Below, one piece after another: positions 1-10,632 of a stretch of 46,444 bases of DNA. Both the position numbers and the translations under genes were made by a program. The notes under the pieces are model-generated. The model did not search any database, had not been told where the DNA came from, and was given only the letters and a program-made list of their open reading frames with translations. The stretch comes from Clarireedia homoeocarpa (Eukaryota; Ascomycota; Leotiomycetes; Helotiales; Rutstroemiaceae), in contig LNKV01000135.1 in assembly GCA_001465935.1 (NCBI GenBank), positions 1 to 46,444 of the forward strand. The letters are read 5' to 3'. Positions within the stretch are counted from its first letter, which is position 1. Every line of letters begins with the position of its first letter.

Positions 1-196
1 ATTAATTATTTAGAAAATATTAAAATAAAATATTATAATAATATTTATAATTAAAATCAAGTTATTTAATATAAAAAGAATTATAAAAAAACTATTATAA
101 TAAATAAATTATTAAAAGAATTTAAATTAGTAATATTTAAATTTATTATTATCTATTATAATAATATATAAATAATAAGATTAATTATAAATAAAT
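1..196. other. Extremely AT-rich filler, left flank of the three-LTR element
   Basis: Nearly pure A/T with no readable gene. It is the left flank of the element starting at 197, and its last five bases (192-196, TAAAT) are repeated right after that element. Confidence 0.7.
192..196. repeat. Target-site duplication TAAAT, left copy
   Basis: The five bases before LTR 1 match 2552-2556 after LTR 3. A 5-bp duplication is the usual mark of LTR-retroelement integration and fixes both ends of the element. Confidence 0.75.
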
Positions 197-200
197 TGTC

Positions 201-295
201 TGGATATAGTTGAACGTAGCTAGGTATAGCTGGGCATGGCCGGGTATAGCAGGGTATAGCCGGATACAGCGGGGCATGGCCGGGTATAGCCGGGC
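201..295 (+). repeat. 10-bp minisatellite inside LTR 1, consensus GGGTATAGCC
   Basis: About nine in-register decamers of the type GGGTATAGCC or GGGCATGGCC follow one another without spacing. The array recurs in LTR 2 (about 1250-1343) and LTR 3 (about 2299-2391) with the same register. Its position near the LTR start suggests an upstream (U3) repeat, perhaps enhancer-like; that role is inference. Confidence 0.8.
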
Positions 296-354
296 TCTTA
301 AAGTAGCTACAGCCGCCGGAGTTACCGGAGTTCCAAGCTTATATAGTTAGTAAG

Positions 355-380
355 AAGGAGAGATTCTCACTTCTCTCCTT
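355..380. other. Perfect stem-loop in LTR 1
   Basis: Arms AAGGAGAGA (355-363) and TCTCTCCTT (372-380) are exact reverse complements with an 8-base loop. LTR 2 has AAAGAGAGA and TCTCTCTTT, still perfectly paired although one base in each arm has changed. LTR 3 has lost the pairing. Confidence 0.65.
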
Positions 381-387
381 ATATAAG
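380..387 (+). promoter_or_regulatory. TATA-like box in LTR 1
   Basis: TATATAAG lies directly after the stem-loop and is kept in LTR 2. In an LTR it would be the promoter element. In such AT-rich DNA the match alone is weak; conservation between copies is the main support. Confidence 0.35.
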
Positions 388-453
388 ATAATATAATAAG
401 TTTTTAACTCTAAATTATTCTACGTTATTTATAATTATATTAGTATTCCGATA

Positions 454-1245
454 TTAATTAATAGTTAACTCGCTAATAACTATAGAATAATAAGGGGCCT
501 TAGTTACAAGCTTTGTATATAGTATATACGAGCTCTAGATACTGAATTAGTATAAATAATACTTTATACTATTAATAAAGAGTGCTATTAGTCCTCGTCC
601 GATAATAATAATAGACTACTAGTTCTTCAAATATATAATATAATAGATTTATATTCCGGGAGAAACACTCTTCCTCTCTAACTTCGATCCTCTTCTTTTC
701 TCTTATATAATAAACTTATTATATTCTAAAAAAAGTATCTCTCCTCTTTAATCTTCGGCCGAAGCTTATACTTTATTATTAGATAAAACTATTAAATAAA
801 TAAAGTAATCTATAATAATAAAATATAATATCTATAAACTAGTTATATATAATTAATATTATACTATTTTAAAAAGTAAGTACTTTAGAGAAAATCTATA
901 TTAAAGTAGATATTATATTATTATAAACTAGTATTTTATATAATAACTATAATAAGTTTTAGATATTGAAAAGGTATTAGTATATATCTATAAATATATA
1001 TACTTCTACTAATAGTAAAAAGTATTATATAAATAATAATAATAAGACTCTAGCTTTATAAATAAATAATATAATAAACTTATATTCTAAGAGAAACACC
1101 TCTTCTCTCTACTTCGATAAACAACTATCTTAATCTTATATTATATAAGCTTGTACCTTATTATTATAAACTAGTATCTTATTACTATTTAAAAGATAAA
1201 TTATTTATATAATTAACTTTAATGATAAAAAGTAAAAATTACTAG
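454..1245 (+). other. Internal region 1 of the three-LTR element, non-coding
   Basis: 792 bp between LTR 1 and LTR 2 with no protein I can recognise. It contains self-similar segments: a stretch near 636-690 (ATATTCC..GAGAAACAC.. then CTCTCTAACTTCGAT) recurs near 1067-1118 and partly near 706-755, and the segment around 531-620 resembles 956-1050. A primer-binding site should begin at 454 (TTAATTAATAG here, TTGATTAATAG in unit 2), but I could not match it to a tRNA. A purine stretch before LTR 2 (about 1227-1238) may be the polypurine tract. Confidence 0.6.
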
Positions 1246-1502
1246 TATTTAGATATAACTGAATATAGCTAAATATAACTAAGTATAGCCGGGTATAACG
1301 GGGTATAGCCGGATATAACGGGGTATAACCGGGTATAACCGGGCTCTCAAAGTAGTTATAACCGCCGAAGTTACCGGAGTTCCAAGTTTATATAATTAAT
1401 AAGAAAGAGAGATTCTTACTTCTCTCTTTATATAAGATAATATAATAAGTTTTTAATTTTAAATTATTCTATATTATTTATAGCTATATTAGTATTCCGA
1501 TA
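1246..1502 (+). repeat. LTR 2 (central) of the three-LTR element
   Basis: 257 bp, colinear with LTR 1. The start reads TATTTAGATA where LTR 1 has TGTCTGGATA, all transitions. Decamers have mostly become GGGTATAAC. The stem-loop is preserved by matched changes in both arms. Confidence 0.75.
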
Positions 1503-2294
1503 TTGATTAATAGTCAACTCGTTAATAACTATAAAATAATAAAGGGCCTTAATTATAAACTTTATATATAGTATATATAAGCTCTAGATACTAAATTAAT
1601 ATAAATAATACTTTATATTATTAGTAAAAAGCGTTACTAATCTTTGTCCGATAATAATAATAAACTACTAGTTTTTTAAATATATAATATAATAAACTTA
1701 TATTCTAAGAGAAATATTTTTCCTCTCTAACCCCGATCCTTTTTCTTTCCTTTATATAATAGACTTATTATATTCCGGGAGAAGTATTTCTTCTCTTTAA
1801 CCTTTAATCGAAGTTTATACTTTATTATTAGATAAAACTATTAAATAAACAAAATAATTTATAATAATAGAATATAATACTTATAGACTAGTTGTATATA
1901 GTTAGTATTATACTATTCTAAAAAGTAAGTATTTTAGAGAAAACCTATATTAGAGTAAATATTATATTATTATAAGTTAATACTTTATATAATAATTATA
2001 ATAAGTTTTAGATATTGAAAAGATATTAATATATATCTATAAATATATATACTTTTATTAATAATAAAGAGTATTATATAAATAATAATAATAAGACTTT
2101 AGTTTTATAAACAAGTAATATAATAGACTTATATTCTAAGAGAAATATTTTTTCTCTCTATTCTGATAAACGACTACTTTAATTCTATATTATATAAATT
2201 TATACTTTATTATTATAAGCTAGTATCTTATTACTATTTAGAGAATAAATTATTTATATAACTAACTTTAACAATAAGAAGTAAAAACTACTAA
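1503..2294 (+). other. Internal region 2 of the three-LTR element, non-coding
   Basis: 792 bp, the same length as internal region 1 and colinear with it throughout, differing mostly by C/T and G/A changes. More eroded than unit 1. No coding content recognised. Confidence 0.65.
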
Positions 2295-2551
2295 TATCTA
2301 GATATAGCTAAATATAACTAAGTATAACTAAGTATAACTAGGTATAGCGGGGTATAACCAGATATAGTAAAGTATAGTCGAGTATAGCCGGGCTTTTAAA
2401 GTAGTTATAGCTACTAAAGCTATCGGAGTTCTAAGCTTATATAGTTAATAAGAAAGAGAGATTTTTACTTTTCTTCTTATATAAAATAATATAATAAGTT
2501 TTTAACTTTAAATTATCTTATATTACTTATAGTTATACTAGTATTCTAATA
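2295..2551 (+). repeat. LTR 3 (right end) of the three-LTR element
   Basis: 257 bp, begins TATCTAGATA and ends TTCTAATA, followed directly by TAAAT (2552-2556). The stem-loop arms no longer pair. Confidence 0.75.
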
Positions 2552-2556
2552 TAAAT
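2552..2556. repeat. Target-site duplication TAAAT, right copy
   Basis: Matches 192-196. Confidence 0.75.
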
Positions 2557-2955
2557 AAAAAAAATATTAATTAAATTTAAATATATTAATATTTAAAATA
2601 TATAATTAAAATAAAATATTCGAAGAAATTATTTAATATTATTTATTTATTTATAAAGAATATATTAATTAATAGTTTTACTAAAAATTTTATTTATTAA
2701 TAATTTAAATATTTTTATATTTATTTAAATTTTTAAAATATAAAAGATAAAATCAAGAAATTAAATTTAATAATTAAAATATTATAAAATATTTACTAAA
2801 AGTTACTTTTTTATTTATTATTTTTTTCTAAAAGTAAAATTTATTAATAATTTAATTTTAAAATATATAGTAAAATAAAATTCAAATAAATAATCTTTTA
2901 AAAAATAATTTATTTATTTATTAAGAATTTAATTTAATATAATTATTAATATAAA
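2557..2955. other. Extremely AT-rich filler
   Basis: Old RIP-exhausted DNA between the three-LTR element and the 15-kb gene block. No gene or ordered repeat is visible. Composition changes abruptly near 2956, where C-containing pyrimidine runs begin. Confidence 0.6.
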
Positions 2956-3360
2956 CTAATATTATATTTCTTCTCTCTTTTCTTTTCTCTTATACTTTTT
3001 CTTAATATCAACTAGTATTCTCTATTTCTAAAATATTTACTACTAATAGCTTTTATTAAATAATATTTATATAGCTCTTTAGTATAAACTAGAAGTTTAC
3101 TTGTAGATATAAAATTATATAATTACTAGTAATTAGATTCTTTTATTTTATTCTTACTTCTCAACTAGTAAAGAAGGAAGATACTAGAACTAAGTTTAGC
3201 TTATACTATCTTTAGATATAATAATATCTTTTAAATAAAGTAGGAATATATAAATAGTCCTTTCTATATAGCTTAGTATATCTTTATACTCTATAGAAGA
3301 TATTAGAGTAATAAGTAAAGTTACTATTTATTAGATATTAATAATTACTCTCTTTCTCTT

Positions 3361-3560
3361 TTTTTATTAAATAAGTTCGATAAGCTTTTATTAATTATCG
3401 AACCTCTTTTTTTTTATTAAACAAATTCAATAAACTTTTACTAATTATCGAACTTCTTTCTCTTTATTAAACAAGTTTAATAAACTTTCATTAATTATTA
3501 AACTTCTCTCTCTTTATTAAATAAGTTTGATAAGCTTTTACTAACTATCAAATAAGTTCT
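3361..3560. repeat. 50-bp minisatellite with a hairpin in each unit, four copies
   Basis: Units start at 3361, 3411, 3461 and 3511, exactly 50 bp apart. The first carries a perfect inverted repeat, GTTCGATAA (3375-3383) and TTATCGAAC (3395-3403), with an 11-base loop; later units keep degraded forms. The period is not a multiple of three, so it is probably upstream, non-coding spacer of the relic gene that follows. Confidence 0.8.
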
Positions 3561-3788
3561 TTAAGTTTTTTAATATATTATAAAACTAATTGATTTTATA
3601 TCTTTTACTTTAAAAGTAAATAAAATATAATTACTATTATAAAAACTTTTTAAGTATTAGTTTAAAAACTAAAGAACCTCTATTTAATATTAAACTATCT
3701 AAAGTATAACTGAATTCCTACTATATTATATTAATTATTATAACTGAATCTTAATAAGTATTAAAAAAATATTTCGAAAATTAAACTT

Positions 3789-3869
3789 CTAAATATAGTA
3801 AAGATAAATCCTTCTTTAAATATAATAAAGATAAATCCTCTTTCGAATATAATAAAGAGAAATCCTCTT
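3789..3869 (+). repeat. 27-bp (9-codon) tandem repeat, three copies, in relic gene 1
   Basis: Units 3789-3815, 3816-3842 and 3843-3869 stay in the reading frame of the relic and encode variants of a 9-residue Asn/Lys/Pro motif (for example LNIIKINPL). Confidence 0.7.
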
Positions 3870-4170
3870 TACTTTTATTATTCTTTTTATTTTTATTTAT
3901 CTTCATTGTTAATATTATTCTTGTTATCGATTTTATTTTTATTATAAATATTATTCTTGTTATTATTTAAAGGTAGTAGTATTAAAGACTTATTAAAATT
4001 ATCAATCTCTTCTAGAGTTACTTACTTATCTTCTATATTCTAAGTTCCTTTTATATAGTTAACTTAGATAAGTATTAGTAATCTAAAAGAAATTAAATAT
4101 AAAAAGTAGTTATAAGAAGACTTACTACTATTAGGATCTAGAGAAGTCGGAGTATTAGAATTAGTAGAAT

Positions 4171-4395
4171 CTATATTTATATTATTAATTAAAGAGTTAA
4201 AGTATTCTAATATTAATAAAAAAGCTTTATTAGATTTAGTAGGATCTATATCTATATTATTAATCAAAGAGTTAAAATATCCTAATATCGATAAAGAAGT
4301 TTTATTAGATTTAATAGAATCTATATTTATACTATTAAGCGAAAAGTTAAACTATTCTAATAATAATAGAGAAGTTTTATTATATTTAGTTATAA
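4171..4395 (+). repeat. 75-bp (25-codon) tandem repeat, three copies, in relic gene 1
   Basis: Units begin at 4171, 4246 and 4321. On the + strand they are fully open in the relic frame, with a conserved core of the form KELKYPNIDKEVLLDL. The minus strand is also open over part of this stretch (4064-4267), but the + strand frame continues on both sides and is the better choice. Confidence 0.75.
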
Positions 4396-7181
4396 ATATA
4401 TTACTTTTAGCTTTTACTTAAAAAACTATTATATTGATATCTATATTATCTAAATAGAATAATTAGTAATTACTATTATAAAGTATTAAATAAGAGATAT
4501 ACTTTTTAATAGATTTTAGACTTTAAAATATTCTAAATACAAAGTATAATAGGTTTTCTTCTTAGTAACTTTAATAGGAGTATTTAATTTAATATTAGTA
4601 GATACTATAATTTTATTTTTCGATTAGTATAGTTTATCACGAAGTTTAACTATATAACTATCTTTTAATATAAAAGGAGTTTTTATTTAAAAGAAGTGAT
4701 ATAGCCTTTACAATTTATTTATATTAAGAAATAATCTAATTAGCTCTTCTATAGTAAAGGTTAGATTAACTGATTATAATATAGAACTTTTACTAATAAT
4801 ATTAAAGATAATCTTTTTATAAATTCTATAAAGATAAAATTAATTAAATAAGTTATTAATCTAAAAAAGATATATATACTAAAAACAAAGTTGATCGATT
4901 TTAATAATATAGTCTATAATCTAGATAAATAGATAAAATAAAATTAGTATTTCTATTATTATAATATATAACGAAGATCTCTAAAGATTAAGTAAAATAG
5001 ATTCTAAAACAGTTATTATAAAGAGAACTATTATAAGTAATACCGGATCGTTAAAGTTAGTAATTATCTTTATATAATCCTTCTAGCTATTACTAGATTT
5101 AATAACAATATTCTTGATTTTAAGATTAATAAATTATACCTCGAAGTACCTAAACTTATATAAAGAGATTAATAAAAGTTATAATATATTATACTTATAA
5201 AATAAATTTAGGAAGAAATAATTAATAGAAATAAATAAATTAGAAAGAACTTATCGAACTTGTTCTATAAGAAAAAGTAAAAAAAATAAATTATATACTA
5301 TAAAGTTATAAGATATTTAAAAATCAAGATAGTTTTTTTATCTTTATAAATATTTTATATAATCAAGTTCAATATATAATAAGACTTAATAGATAGTATA
5401 GTAGTATATTATACTATACTCAATCGTTCAAATAGAATTATATACTTCTTACTATCACGAGTTTAAAAGAAGAAAAAGAATAGACTATTATTATTATTAA
5501 TATCTAACTACTAGTTTCGATATTATTTAGTAATAGCTTTTCTTTATACTATTGTTATATAAACTTAGTTAAACTTAGTTAAATAACTAAGTCGAGAATT
5601 ATATATAATATATTTAAAGTAATAGAAAGCTCTATTATTTTATATAGAGATATTATTACTCTTTATAAAGTTTTATATCTTAGAGTTAGTCTTAATAACT
5701 TTAAGCTTAGATATTAATAGACTATTATCTAATTTATTTACTATACTAATTATATAATTCTTGTATATTCTCTTTTCTTAGTTATTTATTCTAAGCTAAA
5801 CAATATAGATATTATATAATAAGATCGACTTATTTATATATTTTAGCTCTAAACTATTTTTAAGATTAATTAGTATTTCGTATTTAATATATAGAAGAAT
5901 TATCTTAAAGATCAATAGTATAATAAAAGTATATACTTTTATACTTTAGTCTAACTTTAAGCGACTAATCTATAAATAACTTTTAGAGTTAAGAAGGAAA
6001 AGTTTATAGTTATTATTATAAATATAAGTAAGTTTATCTTTATTAATTATAAGATCGATATATTCTAGATTCTCTAGTATACTAGTTATATCGCTATTAT
6101 CTTTAAATCGATTCTAATAAAAAAGATTAAAGTCTTCTTTATATATATAATATCTAAGATAATTATCTTTAAGAATTCAATCCTTTTTAAAAAATTAGAC
6201 GAGATAGTTAAATAGATCTTAAGAATAGTTCAAAAATAGAGTTATAGTTAGAAAGTAGATATTATATTTTAGAGTTTAGAAGATTAACTCTATTAAAAAT
6301 ATTTATAAATTCTAGAAGATATATACTTTATCTATAATAATCTATATAAATTTATATTAGATAAGATTAATATAGACTTTGATAAAGTCTTATATAACTA
6401 GTAACCAACTCTTCTTTTATTTATATTATTAGTAATAATAATCGGAGTTAGAGTTATTAGACTTAGACTCTAATTCTAATTCGATATTAAGGATATCTAC
6501 TTTATCTTTTATAGAATTTATCTTAGAAATTATTTTATTTATAATAATAATAACTAAAGTATAATTATACTATATTATATATAAGAATAAGATTACTATT
6601 AATTTAATCTATTTTAAAATATTATTAGTAAGATAAAAGAAAAAAAAAATAATAGAATAGAATTTCGATAACTTATTAAATATATTCTATAATCAAAGTA
6701 GTTAAATATATTCGATAAAAATAAGTAAAAACTAAAAAAACGAATTTCAATTATACTAATAAAATAATAAAGAAAAGAAGTAATTAGATAACTTATTTTT
6801 AGATCTTCTAGTTTTAAACTTTATAAGATTATATAGAGTCTATTTATAATATCTAGTATAACTAATATTCTAAGTCTTATAAGATTATTGATAATAGTAG
6901 AGATTTTATAAAACTGATAAATAATAAATATACTAAGAAAGAATTTTTCAATATCTATTTACTAAACTTCGATAAAAGTACTTAGATAATTAATAAGAGT
7001 AGCTTTATAAGTTTAGTATTTAGGTAATTTAAACTAGATATTATTTATAAACTTCAATAAACTAAGTATAATTAGTATTTTTCTAATATTATATTTAAAG
7101 CCTATAATTGAATTATAAATAGACGAACTCTCGAATAATATAATTGAATAAGTAGTTAAGTAAAATATTAGATAAAAATAA

Positions 7182-7307
7182 AAAAACTAGAATAACTTTA
7201 TATAAAATTTATTTAATAAGAGAAGGAGTTAGGAAAGATAATAAAAAAACTAGAATAGTTTTATATAGAACTTATTTAATAAGAAAGAGAGTTAAGAAAG
7301 GTAATTA
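7182..7307 (+). repeat. 63-bp (21-codon) repeat, two copies, in relic gene 1
   Basis: Units 7182-7244 and 7245-7307. Both are in the relic frame and encode an Asn/Lys/Arg/Ser/Glu-rich motif with a shared NLFNK core. They sit in the low-complexity half of the protein. Confidence 0.7.
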
Positions 7308-9851
7308 CTAATAACTTAATATAATTTATAAAAGAGACTATTATCTAGTCTAATCTCTAAGTTACTAGGATCTAACCTAGTCTAGTAATATAAGGTTTTA
7401 AAACTAAGAAGAAGTTTCAAGACTAAGTCTATAGCTATCTTTAAATTCTAGAATAATTAGTTTTTTTCTTAAATAGTATTTATAAAAAGTCTTGATTCTA
7501 TTTTAATATTATTAATAGTTTTAATAGTCTATTACCTATATATAATCTCTAGTAAATTACTAATATTAATATCAGTTTTATTCTAGATCTTTGATTAATA
7601 TATTTTATTAATATTTTCGGGACTTTATAAAACTTATACTTATAATTCTAAAGACTTTATAAATTTAAGTGTTTTTTTCTAAGAGATAGGTAATTATTTA
7701 ATATAATCTTTTTTTATATCTTTACTAATATATTATTAGAATAAAGTCTTAGATAAGTCGTTTTCTAATTAATATAGATTCTTCGAGAATTCAGGATTTA
7801 CTAATATTTTATTTATTAACTACTTAGTAACTAGAAGATTATTGAAGTTAGAATAGTTCTTAATAGTAACTTCAAGTTAATTATAGACTTCTATTTAGTA
7901 ATTCCTTAAATTAGAAATATTATTATTAACTTTAAGAGAGTTCTCGAAGATAGCTTTAATATCTTCGTTTATAAGAAAAGAAGATAAGAATATATTAAAA
8001 GTATTCTCTTTACTACTTTGTTTCTTAGTATTAGAATAACTATCTAGATTCTTATATAAGATAAACTTAATAATAACGATAATATAATTCTAATCTTTAT
8101 AGTTATACTCAAGAAAGTATATATTAGTATTCTCAAGCTTTAACTAGAGAAAACTAAAAAATATTAATTATTTAAAAAGCTATAATATTATAACTATATA
8201 GTTAATTTAGACGATAATATTTATAGTAAGATAGTATTTAAAGTTATTTATAAAGCGAAAAGCTAAAAAGTCAGATAGTTTGTTAGTCCTCTTAGTCTAG
8301 ATAAATAATTAAATAAAGAATTTCTTATTTATAAAAGTCTATTTACTATTTCTCTTTATAGTAGAAATACTAAAGTTATTAGTTTTAACTTTAAGTAACT
8401 TATTAATAAGAGTTTTAATAGTTAAAATAATAATTAGTAGAAATAAAAGATATTTATAAAATAAATTTAATAAAAACTAGTAAAGTAGAATTAAATAAAT
8501 TCTATAAAAAAAGAATTTTATATTTATAAATCTAAGTACTTTATAGAAATTTTTTATTTAATAGAAGTTTAGATACTTAAAAAGTATATTTATATTATAT
8601 TCAATATCTATAATAATATACCGAATATATTTTAGACTATTCGAGAAATTAGTTTACTAGAAATAAAATCTAATAGTTTTTATTTTTTCTAATATATTTT
8701 CGTTATAGTACTTTATAAGTAGATTCGCTTAATACTATTTATATCTAGTAGCTATTAAGGTAATTATCTATAATAAATAAGAATTAGTAGAAGTATTTAA
8801 ACTAGAGTCTAAATCCGAATCGGAATTAATATTAGATTTTTCTAAAGAAGAATTTATCTTTGAAATATTATTTATAACTATATTAAATTCTGAAAAAGAA
8901 GAATCAGTTCTAGAAATATTATTTATAGACTTATCTTTACCTTTTATTTTTTTAACTAACCTCTCTACTTTTATAACTAACTTAGTAATTTTCTTCTTTT
9001 TCTTCTTTTATTTCTTCTAAATTACCTTTTTAATTCTCTATTCTTTCTTTATAGTCTTTTCAGTTATTTTTACTTTTTTTTTTATAACCTTTTTCTTTAA
9101 TTTCTTAATAGTAATAGTGTTTTTAATAGATATAGTAAACGATTTAACTTAGATTATTATCGAAACTATATCGATATCAATTTAGAGAGAATTCTTAATA
9201 ATAGATTTATCGGTTAAGAGAGAGTTATTGATAATAAAGAAGAATATAATATTAAATTACAAATATATTTTAGCCTTTTTCAAAGTAACTAATAATTACA
9301 ATAGTTTATATAAACTCGATTTCTTTCTTTTATCTACTATTTTAAGAAGTCTAGATATATATTAGAGATTAGTAGCTAGTTAATTAGAAGTTTATTAAAT
9401 AGGTTTAAGAACTTTTTTTCTTTTATAAAAAACAAGAAAGTAAAATTAGAATAATCTATATATATATCGATCTTCTATAAAGCTTTTATTAAAAGATATT
9501 AATTTTATATTCTTCGTTTTATAATAGCTTTAAGAAACTAAATATAATTCTAAATAAATAATATCTATAATCTTTAAAAATAAATAGATAGAAGATCTAT
9601 TAGAAACTTATAAGTTTATAAGAGAGTAAGTTAGATATATAGAAAAGAATTCTAAATAAGTTAATATAAATAAATTATAAGAGAAGGGAAAAAGAAAAGA
9701 AGAGAAGTAAAGAAAAAAGTTATTTTAGAGAGAATTAGAAATAGAAAAAGATAAAAGAAAAAGAGAATATAAAGTATAAAAAATTTATATTAAATAGATA
9801 TAAATAATAAATATTAAAAAGTAAAATAAATAATATAGCTAGGTATTTAAC

Positions 9852-9870
9852 CGAGTTTTTATAAAACTCG
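9852..9870. terminator. Small inverted repeat after relic gene 1
   Basis: Arms CGAGTTTT (9852-9859) and AAAACTCG (9863-9870) pair perfectly around three bases, followed by T-rich DNA (9894-9907). It lies just beyond the likely end of relic gene 1. It may be a 3'-end or spacer element; similar GAACTAGTTTTATAA-like words recur in the other spacers. Confidence 0.35.
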
Positions 9871-9944
9871 AACTTGTTTTATAAAAATAAAGTTTTCTTT
9901 TTTTTTCTTCTTTTATATTATAAGAAATAAAATAATTTACAGAT

Positions 9945-10632
9945 AGTAAATTATAATAGAATCGAAATAACTAGTTATTTAGAGTTATAAGTTATTTATA
10001 TAAGTTTCCTTTTTATTTATTTATCGATATAAGAAGTAAATATTATTATAATAGAAATAAATAGAAATCTAGATTTACTAATTATTTATAATTACAAGTT
10101 ATTTATATAAGTTTCTTTTTTATTTACTTATCAATATAAGAAGTAAATATCGTTATAATAGAAATAAATAGAAACTTATATTCACTAGTTACTTATAGTT
10201 ATAAATTACTTATATAAGTTTCTTTTTTATTTACCTATTAATATAAGAAGTAAATATTATTATAATAGAAATAAGTAGAAACTTAGATTTACTAGTTGTC
10301 TATAATTATAAATTGTTTATATAGATTTCCTTTTTATTTACTTATTAATATAAGAAATAAATATTGTTATAATAGAAATAAGTAGAAATCTAGATTTATT
10401 AGTTACTTATAATTATAGATTGTTTATATAAGTTTCCTTTTTATTTATCTATTAATATAAAAAGTAAATATTATTATAATAGAAATAAATAGAAACTTAT
10501 ATTCACTAGTTATTTATAGTTACTAATTGTTTATATAAGTTTCTTTTTTATTTACTTATCGATATAAGAAGTAAATATTATTATAATAAAAATAAATAGA
10601 AACTTAGATTTACTAATTACTTATAATCAAAC
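9945..10632. repeat. 107-bp minisatellite array, about six copies
   Basis: The landmark word TTTATATAAGTTTC recurs at an exact 107-bp spacing, with unit starts at 9991, 10098, 10205, 10312, 10419 and 10526; the first, partial unit begins near 9945. Units differ by scattered C/T and G/A changes and share a second landmark, ATAAGAAGTAAATAT. The array fills the gap between relic genes 1 and 2. Since 107 is not a multiple of three, it is unlikely to be coding. Confidence 0.85.

Larger units (their letters stand above)
197..453 (+). repeat. LTR 1 of the three-LTR element (least mutated copy)
   Basis: A 257-bp long terminal repeat. It begins TGTCTGGATA, keeping the canonical TG that the other two copies have lost, and ends CCGATA. 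It contains a decamer array (201-295), a perfect stem-loop (355-363/372-380) and a TATA-like box (380-387). It is the most G/C-rich stretch of the window, so it preserves the pre-RIP sequence best. Confidence 0.75.
197..2551 (+). mobile_element. Non-autonomous TRIM-like LTR element, three LTRs in tandem
   Basis: Three copies of a 257-bp LTR (197-453, 1246-1502, 2295-2551) enclose two internal regions of 792 bp each (454-1245, 1503-2294). The outer ends carry an imperfect inverted pair: TGTCTGGATA at the left, and an end reading TTCTAATA that would be TTCCGACA before RIP. The whole chain is bounded by TAAAT on both sides, so it behaves as one insertion. The internal regions are too short for gag-pol and show no recognisable protein, so an autonomous partner would be needed. 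Copies have equal lengths and differ mostly by transitions. A plain 1049-bp tandem duplication is the alternative, but the outer target duplication and LTR-like ends favour a retroelement. Confidence 0.72.
3714..9845 (+). pseudogene. Relic of a very large protein gene (about 2,000 codons), family unknown
   Basis: One + strand frame (codon first base divisible by 3) reads through about 6 kb. It is entered after an in-frame TGA at 3711. Nearly all interruptions are TAA or TAG, as expected from RIP of Gln and Trp codons; only two in-frame TGAs were found (5115, 6915). The frame is stop-free for 101 codons at 4116-4418 and 79 codons at 8781-9017. TGA triplets cluster in the phase that gives T-ending codons before Asp/Glu. 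Order: 9-residue repeats (3789-3869), 25-residue repeats (4171-4395), a longer mixed-composition part (about 4430-6400), a low-complexity tail with 21-residue repeats (7182-7307), an acidic Ser/Glu run (about 8805-8900) and a Lys/Glu/Arg-rich end (about 9560-9790). No family recognised. Start codon and introns cannot be fixed. Confidence 0.6.

Noticed and set aside
4064..4267. 67-codon minus-strand open frame
   Set aside because: It lies over the 75-bp repeats, which are open on the + strand in the frame that continues on both sides; the minus frame is a shadow.
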